Positions 1 through 13,298 of a DNA stretch of 64,000 bases are shown here, in pieces. Under the pieces are notes generated by a model. The model was not told the origin of the DNA and did no database searches. It was given only the letters and a program-made list of their open reading frames with translations. Origin of the DNA: Corydoras sp. C115 (Eukaryota; Chordata; Actinopteri; Siluriformes; Callichthyidae); assembly GCA_019802505.1 (NCBI GenBank), contig JAFMOC010000095.1, forward strand, positions 186,001 to 250,000, given 5' to 3'. Each line of letters opens with the position of its first letter. Position 1 is the stretch's first letter. The translations under genes and the position numbers were made by a program.

Positions 1-660
1 TCATTTAGGTTAGAACAAGCTCCACTTTACAGGGCAATGAGAGCTCCATGACTCCATTAAAGGACAACAACAGGCAGTGGAGTGCTTGTGCCATTTTTGC
101 GAGGGCAAACAAAATGAGGGCTCTGCAAATTCACTTTCATGCCTTCCTCAAAGTCTATATATATATATATTTCTTTTATAATAGCACTTTTTTTTTCCTG
201 TATCTTACCTTAATGCATTTTAAATGTGCTATTTATTTTGTTCAATTCAGGTTTATTTTTTACCTCAGTATGTTAAATTCAGCAATTAAATAGTAGAAGT
301 TTGTACCCTGTAGATGCTGTTCAGTTTTATTTTTAAATCAATACAACATGAAATTTAACTGAAGCCGCCCAAAGGGGTACAACTAAAGATTGTTTTAATT
401 GCTTATTGATTTGTCAGTTATTTTTCTGAAATAATCCAATAGTTATTTGTCTTATAAATATGTCAGAAAATTTTGACAAACATTAGTGTTGCCAAAGCCA
501 ATATGTCCTAAAATATTGTTTTCTCATACCCCAAAAATACAGGTAAATATACTGTTTAAGAAAAGAAGAGAATAAATAAAATCACAGAGCTGAATAAAAA
601 TGTACAGAGCTGGAATTAAATTCTTTATTTCTTACTTACATATAAGTACTTTATTTCTTA

Positions 661-662
<2 letters not shown>
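1..662. other. AT-rich intronic DNA, nothing recognised
   Basis: Short TA run near 157-170; no gene or repeat family recognised. Confidence 0.6.
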
Positions 663-925
<263 letters not shown>

Positions 926-1225
926 CAAATGAAACTGAAAAAAGGTTGGCTAAACTTCAGTCACTCATTTTGTAGTGTGGCTGTTATACACTCAGCCTTT
1001 GTGGCTTACAGCTTAATTATGACTATTATTGATTTGTCTGCCTTGTTGTATTAATCTATTTCTTTTTTTGACAAATGTGTTTTGATGTAGTTGTAGTCTT
1101 ATGGTTTTCTTCATTCATGCATCATGCAACCTTCTGCACCCTTGTATACAATGGTTTCACTTATAAAATCTGATGTGTTGAAGCAGTACATATCTTTTTA
1201 ACTTAAATGTTTACTGTTAAATTAT

Positions 1226-1572
1226 CCTTTCATTCATTATCTCCCGCTTTATCCTCTATTAGGGTCGCGGTGGGGTTCCCCATGCCCATCCAGGGGAGAG
1301 CATCTCGGGCGCTGGGCAGATAGACCCAGGACAGGGCGCCAATCCATCGCTGGGCACACACTCACTCAGACAGACACACTCTATATGGGGCAATTTTTGA
1401 GAATTCAATTAACTTGATCCATGTTTTTGGACTGTGGGAGGAAACCGGAGAACCCGGAGGAAACCCACGCAGACACGGGGAGAACATGGAAACTCCACCC
1501 AGATGGGGATTCGAACCGGGAATCCCTAGCGCTGAGAGGCGAACGTGCTAACCACTAAGCCACCGTGCCGCC
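1226..1572 (-). mobile_element. V-SINE (DANA/HE1-like), full length
   Basis: Reverse complement starts ggcggcacggtggcttagtg with RNA polymerase III box A-like (TGGCTTAGTGGTTAGCAC) and box B (GGTTCGAATCC) motifs. The V-SINE central segment (gtttcctccgggttctccgg, tttcctcccacagtccaaaa) follows, then a (GAAT)n tail. Target duplication ctgttaaattat at 1214-1225 and 1573-1584. Confidence 0.93.
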
Positions 1573-2419
1573 CTGTTAAATTATGTATTTTTATTTTAAT
1601 TAAAATAACTAGATTTCAAACATTTACGTTATTAAATGTATATTAACTATATATTGAAAATCTTTGATTATTGTATCAATTGCAGTATTTTAGGTTAATG
1701 TTAGTGGTATGAAAGCATCTGCTGGGATGTACTGTAAATATGCATTCATGTAGCAATGGTCATTTGGCCTCTTATACATAATTCTGTGTGTAAAAAGTTT
1801 GTGTGTAAAGCAAATTTGATATTTTAAAAACATATAAAACATAAAAGATAAGATTTTCAGATTTCACAGCTACAAAACATTTTCTTTCTCTAAGCTTTGA
1901 TAATCCTGTTTGGTGTCACAGCATTGATGTTTTGAAAATCCGTGGCAGCGAAAGCTTGTAGGGAGTCAACTTGCTTGCTGTCAGAATGTCAGTGTGAGAA
2001 GAGTTAAGGTGTGGGACAAATTTTTATTAGCCTTCAAATCCCATTCATATGCCTTTGCCTCCTAGCATTCACCTTACTCTTCCCTGAGACCTGATCTGGG
2101 GTGTGTGATGTTGTCCAGTGAGAAAGCCATTATGATAACTCCAACAGTAGAAATAAATGTCACCGTCTTGCTGAGACTTCTTTTAAAACATTGCCCCTGC
2201 TATGACTAGCCTTGGTGTTCATCTATTATTACCCAGTGCTTAAAGATTGACAGTTTGTTGTTAAGAGACATGATAGAAAACCCGTATGCTGAATTTGGAC
2301 CACCATGCTCCCCTTCTGTCCAATCAGATATGTGTAAACTGGTGACACCTGGCTTGGGGATGCAGAAGGCAAAAACATGCAGAATACACTGAAGTTTGTA
2401 CATGCACTTAAGCACGACA

Positions 2420-2422
<3 letters not shown>

Positions 2423-2461
<39 letters not shown>
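2423..2461. repeat. (AC)n microsatellite
   Basis: About 19 AC units. Confidence 0.97.
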
Positions 2462-2463
<2 letters not shown>

Positions 2464-4181
2464 TATAATACACAAAATCTTTTTTATTTTGTGATAAAGC
2501 CGAGCAACATTACACAGCTGTGTTGTTTCAGAGCAAAATTTAATCAGCCACCACTTTTACTGAAAGATTAGACTTAACGAGTTGAATAAAAAATTATTAG
2601 ACTAAAATGTATTATAATTAGTCTACTTCTATTTATCTAAGACACTGGCATGAAACATGCAAATGACAGGTTATATGGGCCGATTTAATTATGGTGTTGA
2701 ATTATTGCTGTTGATTTAGAACATGTTCAGTACTGGACGTGGCATAATAGCAGTCACTACCTCCTCACACCAGGCACTTTATTTATGTTTTATTTCAGAT
2801 TTGTATTATGATTACCCAGTGCAAGCTGTGCTACCTCCCAGCATTATGTTGATGTAACTTCTCCGGCATAATACATCTGTCTCCATGTATTATCTCTCCA
2901 TTGCTCTGGACCAGGCACTGTGGCATCTACAAACTTCACATGTGAATAGGCTTTTCTGAAAAGAGGAATGAATTAAGTCAAGCTGACATCGCATGCCAAT
3001 ACGCTTTGTTTCATTCCCAGTGCAGTATTCATTTGAGGCACAGAGCGATTTATTGCATGATTGACAATTATGAGAGGATGACCTACTTCATTGGAATAGA
3101 ACAAAAATGGTTTTCATGAGATGCCATTACCTTTCTTTGTATTCTTTAGGCCCTAACTGAGGAATAAGAAAGCATTTACCAAGAGACACACATCTTTTTA
3201 GGTCTGAAAGAGCACTGAATTGTACCTTTTCTGTATGTGTTTTACCTTGGATAATTTAGTGTTAGCCTAATTGCCAGAGATCCCTGTGGATAACCACATC
3301 CCCTTCAAACCCTTGGCTTCAATTTTCATTCTAAAGATATTTTCTATGCTATTTGACAAAGTGTCTCCCTAAAGGCAAACACTGACGTCTACATTTCACA
3401 TATTAAGCATTCGGTTAGACTTTTCTACAACATGGGTAGCTTTGTCTACTCTTATGCCTCATGTCTAGCTTATATTTCATGATTCACACTTTTTTTATCC
3501 TACCTATCTATTAACTGTTTTATTCTGCTTTTCAAGCTCATTACAGCTAGGAGTAGTGCACGTTTCCCCTCGGGACCACTGGTTGAGTGGAACCACAAAT
3601 GACACAAGCAGGATTTCATTGGAAGTTAATATCCTGCAAAATTGTTTCTTTGCAGCTTGGTAGAATACAGATGATTAAATGACACCAGCAGATCAGAGAC
3701 ATTCGAGGCGCCTACAAGGTGTTAAATGTTGTCGCTTTGGAGTGCCTCGGTTTTCCCAAGGTTGCCTTTAAAAAAAAATAAGATGTGTTTAAGAGTGCAC
3801 TACCACAGAGAGAGGGAGGACCTGAATGCTTGGCTTTGTGTATTGTGTCAGACATTGTGTGCTACATAGATAACAGTGCTGTCAGTAAAGTTCTTTGAAG
3901 CACTGCCCCAAAAAGAAAAAAACGTGTTATTGCTACTTCAACATCATTTTTATCTTGTGCTTTTACTGAACACTTTCCTCAGGCACAATTGCTAATCCTT
4001 TAGCCACCTGTAATGATCATCAAATGCTAACTTTTGACATCAGCATACAATTAGAAACTTAAAATTAGAAAAACATTTATTATATACAGATAATAAATAA
4101 CAGTATACTCTCTACTTATTTTTGTGGTCTGAAAGATATCCATGTTCTGAAAGTTTTAGTTGCTCTATTTTTATTATTATG
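2462..4181. other. Unique intronic DNA
   Basis: No repeats or ORFs of note. 2920-3150 (aggaatgaattaagtcaagc, gcgatttattgcatgattga) is a weak conserved-element candidate. Confidence 0.55.
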
Positions 4182-4191
4182 ATTTTCTAAT

Positions 4192-4556
4192 ATGGCGGCA
4201 CGGTGGCTTAGTGGTTAGCATGTTCGCCTCTCAGCACTAGGGATTCCCAGTTCGAATCCCCATCTGGGTGGAGTTTCCATGTTCTCCCCGTGTCCGCGTG
4301 GGTTTCCTCCGGGTTCTCCGTTTTCCTTCCACAGTCAAAAAACATGGATCAAGTCAATTGAGTTCTCCAAATTGCCCCATGTAGAGTGTGTTTGTGTGCG
4401 TGTCTGTGTTTATGAGGATTGGATTGGCGCCCTGTCCTGGGTGTATCTGCCCAGCGCCCGAAACGTTCTCCCCTGGATGGGCATGGGGAACCCCCCCTCC
4501 CCCCGCAACCCTAATATAGGATAAAGCGGAAGATAAATGAATGAATGAATGAATGA
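4192..4556 (+). mobile_element. V-SINE, full length
   Basis: Box A/box B head, central segment and (GAAT)n tail are all present. Target duplication attttctaat at 4182-4191 and 4557-4566. Confidence 0.93.
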
Positions 4557-5239
4557 ATTTTCTAATGTGTGTTTTATTGTTAGCAATGCATTTCTAAGTT
4601 TCAAGTTTATTTACAGACTTTAATAAATTACATTAAAATACATCTGCTGGCTGGTGGAGTTGCCAAAAGCCATGCTCCTGTATCATCATTGATCCATCGC
4701 ATATAAAGGCTAAGGCAAACATCATTATAACCTCAGGTATTTTTGCTCTTCTCAAGAATAAACTCTTGCCTCAACAGTTGTAAAAAAGACTAAACATTGC
4801 AAAAACATAGCAAAGGGGTTTGAAGTTATCAGATCTTCTTACTCTTGACCTTTTAAATGTCAGAAAAGGAGAAGGAAAGCCAATCTACAGGTCTGATTAC
4901 TTAGATCAAATGAGACTGCACAGTGCTATTAGTCACAGAGATGTTTAATCGAAGGAAATCAGAAGTCGAGGTGAACAATACCCTTTATAAACCTCCCCAT
5001 TCTTATTGTTTGTTGGGACATTGTAAAGAGCTCCTAAACACAGGATTATGTATCTTGTCCTTGATAAAGAAACTGCTTTCACATCTGTCACTTACAATTC
5101 TCATCCCACAAGGTACTACTCTAGTACTGTTCCAGACTATTAGATGAGGCTTACACATAAATACTTTAAGTCTGCTTTGAAACATTTTGTCATTTCATCG
5201 TTTAATTAAAGGTTCAGGGTCAGGGTCAAGCAAATAGGA

Positions 5240-5419
5240 ATGGCGGAGCAGCATGAGGATATGACAGACGCTTTCAGCAGTGCTGGCTTAAAGATAGTGA
5301 CCAAGCCTATGAAAGACCAGTGTGCTAACAAGGTCGACCCAGCAGAAAGACATCAGTGGGAGGAAGAGACATCGAGAGTGGACAGTGGCACAGACCCAAT
5401 TGAGGAAAACAATATGTAA
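5240..5419 (+). CDS. Unrecognised 59-codon ORF with protein-like composition
   Basis: ATG at 5240 in a good initiation context (G at -3 and +4), stop TAA at 5417-5419. The product starts MAEQHEDMTDAFSSAGL and ends DSGTDPIEENNM. It is hydrophilic, acidic, non-repetitive and rich in E, D, K and Q, unlike the AT-rich random ORFs around it. I do not recognise the family. Downstream sequence (to about 5740) has tracts such as cgattaaaggttaatgcac and repeats of gaatcgaa, which recall hAT-type element ends, so this may be a passenger or transposon-derived fragment. A processed-gene fragment or a chance ORF are alternatives. Confidence 0.3.
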   Translation: MAEQHEDMTDAFSSAGLKIVTKPMKDQCANKVDPAERHQWEEETSRVDSGTDPIEENNM

Positions 5420-6817
5420 AACCTAGGTTCCCACCAAGTTGAAAAATTGAAAAATATATTTAATATTTAAGGTTAAGTTTTGAAAATGTAGCGATGGTTG
5501 GTGCAATATAGTTAGAGACTGAAGTATGTATTTTATTTTTAAGGTTAAGTTATAAAGATTTGCAAAATATAAATGCACTATGGCTGTATAATCAATTTTA
5601 TTTTCGATTAAAGGTTAATGCACTATGGTAAACTTTTCACATAATTTAAACAAAATTTAAAGACCATTTGAACTGAAAATTTGTTTCTGAATCGAAAATC
5701 AATTCTGAATCGAATTGAGGCCTCTGGAATCGTAATCTGTTCAAGAAACATGCTGTGTTTCATAAAAAAATGGCGGTTAAGTGTAAAGTGGCAGTTAATG
5801 TCAAAACTTTTGTGCTAATTAAAGTACACATAATAAAACCAATAAACTGTGTAAGGAATATAATGTTGACAGGTATTTGTGTTCTGACACAGTTTAGCTT
5901 TTCTCTTATTAGAAATAATCATGAAAGTGACCACACAATAAAAGATATGTGAAGGCACGGGGAGATAAAGTGTCTGTACATAACTCTCCTTTAGCGTAAG
6001 TGATGAGTGGTGTTAGACCTGTCTGGTATGTGAAAAGAAACATGACATGATTGTGCCGGATCTTTGATCAAGATGTGCAGACAGCTGTGGCTGTGATTTA
6101 TACTGGCGCATCTCTGTAATAGGATGTCAACTTTAGGCTTTAATGAAAGCTCTTGAACATATCTGTGTAGTAGTGATGTGTTGACAGCAAGGATGCAAAT
6201 GAGGTTAAATGGCTGGGAAAGTGAAATGAATCGGCTGTGTCTTTGCTGCGCCTTTGTTAACGGAACAGTGGAACACAGCTCTACAAAGCAGCCCCACATT
6301 TTTTCCTCTTTGTTTCAAGATGCTAGTTCTATTTAATTTGACTTCTTATCAGCAGATGCTTCAACTGTCCACTGGCTCCTCCTGAGTTAGAGTGAGCCCT
6401 ATGTTATAAACTCTTGTCAGATTCAGGTAATGTATTAAATTTCAATTTTTCTGAAAGACCTTAAAAATACATTACGGATGGCTGCAACCTTTAGGCACCA
6501 TTTTATCCACTTTATTCTTGTCAGTTGTGAGAGAAAGGGAGGAAAAGAAGGTAGGAAATTCAATGGGATTTCTTGCTTTTGTTTTGCCAGCAGGATGCCT
6601 AGTGCACACTCCCCTTCATTTACATTTACCTATGACATTTACTTAAATTAGGCCAACACTTAAATATTTTTATTGATCTGAGCCCTGCAGAACATATTTA
6701 TATGCATTCATTTTAATATTTAAATGCAGTATATTAATACATATATTTAGTTAAATATAACTAAAATAGCAACTAATTTATCAAACAAGTGCTTAAGAAA
6801 TCTAAGAATGGTACTTC
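5420..6817. other. Intronic DNA with hAT-like tail sequence at its start
   Basis: 5440-5740 has repeated ttaaggttaag and gaatcgaa words; the rest is unremarkable. Confidence 0.45.
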
Positions 6818-7145
6818 TACACTCACCAGCCACTTTTTTACACTTACTGTCTTGTTTTTTCAGTTCCACTGATCTTGGACTTTGCAGTTCTTTGATTACA
6901 GACTGTTGTATATCTGTTTCTTTACATACTTTGTTAATCTGATTTAGTATGGTCTCTTATGATCAAGAACCCCAGAGAGGAGATATTAAGGTGGTGAATT
7001 ATTCTCAGTACTGAAGTGATACTGACATGGTGGTGGTGTGTTTGTGTGTTGTGAGTAAGGAAGCAGACTTTATTCACAGATTGACTCACACAATTCTGCT
7101 GGCTGATATACTGTAGCTGCCGGCACACCACATCCCTGTTTTCAC
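6818..7145. repeat. Interspersed repeat, 'actcaccagccactttt' family, copy 1
   Basis: actcaccagccactttttta, ttccactgatcttggacttt and tgatactgacatggtggtgg belong to a fish repeat I know from many genomes. The class is not certain. Confidence 0.6.
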
Positions 7146-7185
7146 TGAGGGTCAGCCTTTTCATTGAAATATCATTAACAACAAT

Positions 7186-7482
7186 TGGGGATCCAAGTTT
7201 GAATGTGGGTGCTGTTTCCATGTTCTCCCTGTGTCCCTGTGGGTTATCTCTGGGTTTTCTGGTTTCCTCCCACAGTCAAAAATATTGATTCAAGGTGAAT
7301 TGACTGCTCTAAGTTGCCCCTACATAGTGTGTTTGTGTCAGTGTTTGCCCTGTGATGGATTGGTGCCCTGTCCTGGGTTTCTTTGCACAGCGCTCCCCTA
7401 GATCTCCTTACGTTCTCCTCTGGATGAACCCCCTTGCAACCCTAGTAGAGGATTAAGTGAAAGATAATGAGATGAGATGACA
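7186..7482 (+). mobile_element. Old V-SINE, 5' truncated
   Basis: Central segment (tggtttcctcccacagtcaa) and 3' domain are clear but diverged. Tail is (GAGAT)n-like (gagatgagatgac) rather than GAAT. Confidence 0.85.
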
Positions 7483-8149
7483 GTGTGAACAATCAAGTAA
7501 ACGTTTATGCTAGAGAGTAGCATGATAAAATTCACTGTACAAGTGATTCAAGTGACTTTTTCATTTCAGCTCCACTGGCTAATGACTATTAAAAGTTTAG
7601 GCTTGCAGTGCATGTGTGAATAGGGCTTTTTTTGGATGGAAACTCTTAAGTCTCTGTTTAAAACCTAGAGTCAGTCATATGTTTATTTCTTGGCCTGCCT
7701 GTGTTCTATGGTAAATTTGGCAGCTCCACAAGCCTCTACAACACTTTGTTAACTTGTCAAGCTTCGCAGGTCCAGTGTCTTAATGCTGCCTCTGCATCTC
7801 ATGTTTTCTGGTGTTCCCCTTTGTCAGCATCCTTTGTCTTTACCACTGAGTTTTCTTTTGATCTGGGCCGAGCGATTTATCTACAGAGTTACTTTTTTTT
7901 TACACAATTTATCCTCAGGACATTTAAAATGAGCTTCCAATAACCTTGGCAGAACTGAACAAAGCACTGAGAAGCTGATCTTGTGTAAGCAAGCTTCAAG
8001 TAAAATATGAAAATTGTCATGCATATTTTTTCTACTTTTCCTTTAGAATTGTATAGCATTTTGCAAGCATTGAAAGCAGCACAAGAACTTACAATCCATA
8101 AATATTCATAATTATCATTATTACCATTGTCATGCACTTAATTCTGTAC

Positions 8150-8435
8150 TAGGGTTGCCCTGCCCATCCAGGGGATATTATTTTAGGCAATGGCGTATTA
8201 CCAGGTCAGGGAATCAATTAAATGCTGGGCACACCCTTACTCATCAAAACACACCATTATACAGGGACAATTTAGAGGAGCCAATTGACCTTAAATCCAG
8301 GTTTTTGGCCTGAGGGAGGAAACCGAAGAACCTTGAGACCCATGCAGTCACAGGAAGAACATGGAAATTCCACTCAGATCAGGATTAAAATCTGGATCCT
8401 CAATGCTAAGACGTGGACGTCACCGTGCCACCCTA
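8150..8435 (-). mobile_element. Old V-SINE, degraded
   Basis: The reverse complement shows gggtggcacggtga, the central block and ccctggatgggcagggcaac, with many substitutions. Confidence 0.8.
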
Positions 8436-8499
8436 TTTTTGTTATTATTTTTATAATTATTATTATCAAATTTGATCGTCTTTCACTTAATCACCACCT

Positions 8500-8579
8500 C
8501 CAGGGGAGAATGTTATAGGTGCTGGGCAGATATACCAAGGACTGGGTGCCAATCACTCACTCACTTACACAGATACACA

Positions 8580-8633
<54 letters not shown>

Positions 8634-8712
8634 ATATATAGCTGCAATCTAGATGGGGCAATTTAGAGCACCATTCTCTTTAAATCCTTGATTTGAACCT
8701 GGATCCCCAGGA
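8500..8712 (-). mobile_element. Old V-SINE fragment with CA expansion inside
   Basis: ctccaggggagaatg...gctgggcagatataccaagg matches the 3' half. The internal CA-rich stretch has expanded to a long microsatellite (8574-8630), followed by agatggggcaatttagagca. Confidence 0.75.
8574..8630. repeat. (CA)n microsatellite in an old SINE
   Basis: Expanded from the CA-rich part of the SINE. Confidence 0.95.
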
Positions 8713-8716
8713 TATA

Positions 8717-8740
8717 TTAATAATAATAATAATAATAATA

Positions 8741-8776
<36 letters not shown>

Positions 8777-8781
8777 TAATA

Positions 8782-8825
<44 letters not shown>
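8717..8825. repeat. (TAA)n then (TTA)n palindromic microsatellite
   Basis: About 57 bp of TAA repeats run directly into about 50 bp of TTA repeats, making a self-complementary tract. Confidence 0.95.
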
Positions 8826-10337
8826 GCTTTAATGGCTTCTGAATTTGAAAGAACTTTTTTTTTCGGCTTTTGTTTTGTGAAATGTGTTGTATATTGTGAG
8901 TATTGGAGTCGATAACCCTTTTGGGTATTTCTTTTTCCTTTCAATCTCCCTCTCATTTTTTTGCTAAGATCGTTCAGCTGCAGCTGTTTGTGTCTCCTCT
9001 CACCAGCTGTCAGTAAGAGAGGCTTTCTGTAGACATCCTCACTCAGCACCTGCTACACCAGTACAGAAATAGGTGTGTGAAAGAGAGTAGTCCAAGCAAT
9101 ATAATGTTGGTATGAATGCTAAATACACAAAATTGCAGGTCACAATTAAATGTCACATCTGCCCTAGTGCAACAATTATGACAACCAGAGTTCTACTTTC
9201 ATCTTTCAAGATAAAAGCTGATCTGGCAAATAAAGGAAATATGAAAGATTCTTGCTTGGATATCAAAGACAAAGAACTTCATGGATGCTTGTTTTTTATT
9301 TAACAATCATGAACAGTGAGCAAACAAATTTGGCAATAAAGTGGCTTATTTTCTTAGTCAGGTGTGTCAAGTCCGCAAGGACTTTGTATAACTTTCCACT
9401 GTCCTTTCAAGACTGCATTCATCAATCCTCTGACATTATCACGATAGAAATTATAAAAGCCTAATTAAAGAAATGGCCTACAGAAATTCTGATAACCTGA
9501 ATGTTTTTCTGACCGGCCTGCCTGTTGAGAGACTTGCCACAGGGTTCCTTTTGTGCAGGAAGTTATGAAAGTATTACACCCATATCATTTGCACAATGGA
9601 GTCGCAGGTCTCACTCTGTGTTTGTATTTGGATCAGTGTATCAAGTTGAAAAATGACCTGCCTGGGGCAAGTTTAGTTCCAGTCTTTCAACTGCACAGAT
9701 TTAAGCTAATTGTTACTACATTCTGCAAATGGCAAAAACAAGCAGCACAACCTGTTTGTTTAAACAAATGACGTTTTGCGTTCATATTGTAAAATTGTAA
9801 TAATGTTGCCAAACAGGCAAATATTGCATCACGTCTTGTATCTTCTGCTGCTAGAGCAGCCTCGATTTGGCCTCGAGTTTCTTAAAGACTCTAACCACAG
9901 AGTGATTTCAGAGCTGGACTAGAGATCAGTTGTCCCTCCTAGTTGAAAGTGTTTCTTCACTTGGGCCCTTGCGCAATAGCCGTTAGATAGCTCTACATGG
10001 CGATTAGTTAAGCACTGGAACAAGTTTCACTAGCAAACATGAGGTGGGGTTTCGTACTAATAACAGACAATCACATTGAAAGAGAAAGAGGTTGTTAAAG
10101 TAAGCTACTGCTACTAGTTCACACCACTTGCTGTCCCTACTCCTTTTTCAGTCCTAAGTGTATTTTTTAAAAATACTTAATTTTTTTAATCATGGTTTTA
10201 ATCATTTTAATCATTTCTTCAAGCAAATCCTAATTCCACTACTGATAGGTCTATTATTGAAGCAGTTTAATGAATACCTGCTTCAGTGCTTTATCAGGAA
10301 CTCATAGTGTGCCTGGAATTTGTCATTAATGTTATTC
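8826..10337. other. Unique intronic DNA
   Basis: No gene or repeat family recognised. Confidence 0.55.
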
Positions 10338-10566
10338 TGGGGGGTGGCACGGTGGCATAGTGGTTAGCACATCTGCCTCTCAGCGCTGGAGATGCCCCTG
10401 TATAGTGTGTCTTTCTGTGTGACTGTGTTCACAGCAATGGATTGGCGCCCTGTCCTGGGTGTATCTGCCAAGTGCTTGAAACATTCTCCCCTGGATGGGC
10501 ATGGGGAAACACCCTGTGACCCTAGTGCCTAGTACAGGATTAGGCAGAAAATATTGAGATGAAATG
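10338..10566 (+). mobile_element. V-SINE with central segment deleted
   Basis: tRNA-like head (ggcacggtggcatagtggtt) runs through agcgctggagatg, then jumps to cccctgtatagtgtgtct and the 3' domain. About 130 bp including box B and the conserved core are missing. Tail is gagatgaaat. Flanks tgttattct and tgttaattct may be a decayed target duplication. Confidence 0.85.
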
Positions 10567-11864
10567 TTAATTCTAGTTTAATAATAAATTATAATAATAA
10601 ATAAAAATCCTCTATAGGTAGGCAGTGGCAGGGACACGGAGCTTTCTTGGCAATAATTGTCTTGGGATTATTTTTATGATAAGGCTTTTGTGCCTCACTT
10701 TTCAGCCTTTTCATCAAGCCTTTCTGCTCAGTGGGATACATTTCCACCTTTTACGGCTGGTATGCGATTCATTTGACCATATTTGATGGTCGAGCTTGAC
10801 ACTCGGTGGGAATGTTAGATGGATTTTAGCTCCCAGCCCAGCTTTAAGACCCATTGCAGTTGTTTTTCATATCCAGGGGGCTACTTGTAAAGCTCTGATG
10901 TATTGATGTTAGACTGCTGAGGTACTCTACTGTGTGAACTAATCTAATTGCAACAGAAGTGTAGTGCCTCACGACTCTTTTATCTCATCTGTGGATTCTA
11001 AATTGACTACCTGTTTGCAGTGGCAGGATTTTCCCAGTTTTGAAGCTGTGTCCTTACAAAATGTTTAACGTCTTTATTAACCTCAAGCGCACCTATTGGT
11101 CTGAGTTTCCATTACTGGTCGTTTTATTTGCTTTCAGTTCAACTTTAAAGATGTTTCCCATAGTTTAAATCTATACATTTACTTTAATAATGGTTCACAT
11201 TTCTTCTCTTCTTCATAGACTCTAAATATCCTAACTATACTAACTTACTTAAAAATTATGAAGTTGAACCACCATAGCTCATGAAAGTGTCTTTTGGCCG
11301 ATTTCACCCCAACACCATTACTCAGTACAGAGCTGATGCGCCTCAGCATTATTATTTACAGGGAGACTTTAAAGCAAGCATTTAATTTTTCTTTCCAATG
11401 CATGCTGCATTTCCCGCATCTAATTTGTATGCTTGTCCTTTGGTATCTGTTTGAGCTAGCTTTAAGTAGCACAAAGCCTTTAATTGTGAGGTTTAACATT
11501 TTGCAATTAAAATCTACCCTTATTGCTCAGAGGAAAAAAATGATGAGGCTTTGATGTATTTTAATCAGTGGAGATGTATTGTAGTTTAAGCAGCATAGAG
11601 ATCTCAGATACATTTCTGATTTTAAATTGAAGTCCTCTTCCACCTTTTGAAGTTGATAGCATTTTTAGGCTGAAAGCACTGTGACATGATCTCTTGAACC
11701 TTTTCGCACATAATAAAGATTTTTATCTGCCCGATTCTGAAGTGGACAAATAGGATTATGTGAGACATTTAAATCTCAGTAGAACCAAGAACATCAGTAT
11801 GATTGGGAACAAAAATGGTGGTATGCAGATAAAATAAATAACTGAAGTTTTGATCAACATCATA

Positions 11865-11899
<35 letters not shown>

Positions 11900-12328
11900 C
11901 ATACAAGCAAACAGAATGCTTGCTCATAAAGTAGGAAATGTGCTTTTTGTTTACTCATTTTAGACCAGATCTCTAGGACATCTGTTGTCTGCTCAAATGT
12001 TCCATGTGTGTTTGTAAAAAAGCCAGATATAATTTAGTTCTTATAAACCTACTATTAGTATGTTTCTTATTAAACTGAGTTAGCAGTACACCTAAATGCA
12101 AAACGAAGTAAGTCAATGATGTAAAGTTAGATCCAAATGTCTATGGAAGGATTAACATATATATTTATTTAATTTGTAAACTCTATATTCTGTGTGTTAG
12201 TCTGCACAAGCTCACACTGGTACACAAAGAGCAAAACATAGTTAGTCATACTAAAATGTTACGTATTTTTAAATGTTGCCTTAACATACCATCAGCTTAA
12301 TGGGAGAATGATTTCTAACCTCAAGAAT
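10567..12328. other. Unique intronic DNA with one CA microsatellite
   Basis: 10610-11050 is slightly less AT-rich; otherwise nothing seen. Confidence 0.55.
11866..11896. repeat. (CA)n microsatellite
   Basis: About 15 units. Confidence 0.95.
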
Positions 12329-12472
12329 CATATTTCGCCTCTGAGCACTAGGGATCCAGTTTTGATTAGCGATCTGGGTGGAGTTCCATGTTCTCCCTGT
12401 GTCCGTCTGGGTTTTCTCCATGTTCTTCGGTTTAAAACATCCTAGGTGTTTCTGCCCAGCACCCAGACTAAG
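12329..12472 (+). mobile_element. Old V-SINE fragment
   Basis: tcgcctctgagcactaggga, atctgggtggagttccatgt and ggtgtttctgcccagcaccc mark head and 3' blocks, with a large internal deletion. Confidence 0.75.
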
Positions 12473-13298
12473 AGGTGCTGTTAGGCATGACACATAGCAG
12501 TTGAGTTATGTTATAAAGATTTAAGCCAGAACTGGTATTAATTAGACAAAGACATATTTTTATATTTATTTTTAGACACCATTGTATATAAGACCAAATT
12601 ATGAGACCCCATCCCATGCCGTTTTTGATCAAATTATTAGACACCATCCCATTCCATATTTGGACAAAATATTTCAGTTACCAACCATACAAGCAACCAT
12701 ACAACAATCCAACATTTGAAATTCATTAACAAATTTTCTTTTTCTAGTTGTGACTTATAGTTCAGAATGAAGATATGTGTAATGGTGTGCGGTATTAGAA
12801 GCAGAATAGAATTTGATTACTTTGTGTCCACCTATCCAAATGAACCAAATCATGTGAACATTGTGCATCCAAGCACACAGGCAGTTCCACAGCTCACACA
12901 GCCAATCTTACACCATTTACGTGTATATTGCAAAAGCAGACAATCTGCCCTATTGAACGCTTTTTGTGCCCTTGGGCCTGAAATGGTAATGTACACCATG
13001 TTTCCATCAAACTGCAGTCTCCTTTATTTTTACTTGTGGCATGGAACAAACCATGGCTTATGAAAGCTCATGAAGCAATAAGCAAAATCTGTTTTTTGGA
13101 ACTACTATCACCACATTGCAATTACAACGATTGAATTAAGCAAAAACAGTCCATCTGTCAAATAAACACAAATGCTGGGAAGATTATTATTATTTATTAT
13201 TACAGCATTATTTTTGGCTCTCTTCTCAACTTTCACTTTAATTGTGAGTGATGCATTCAGTGAAAACTGTATATGCTTAAAACAAATAGTGGTCAAGA

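Noticed and set aside
1226..1572. tRNA gene suggested by box A and box B motifs (here and in each SINE)
   Set aside because: The motifs are the SINE promoter head; no cloverleaf with acceptor stem is formed and the sequence continues into the V-SINE core.
7889..8137. Minus-strand ORF of 82 codons and many similar 60-90 codon ORFs in unique DNA
   Set aside because: Length expected by chance in 64 kb, no domains, no splice-site context, AT-driven composition.
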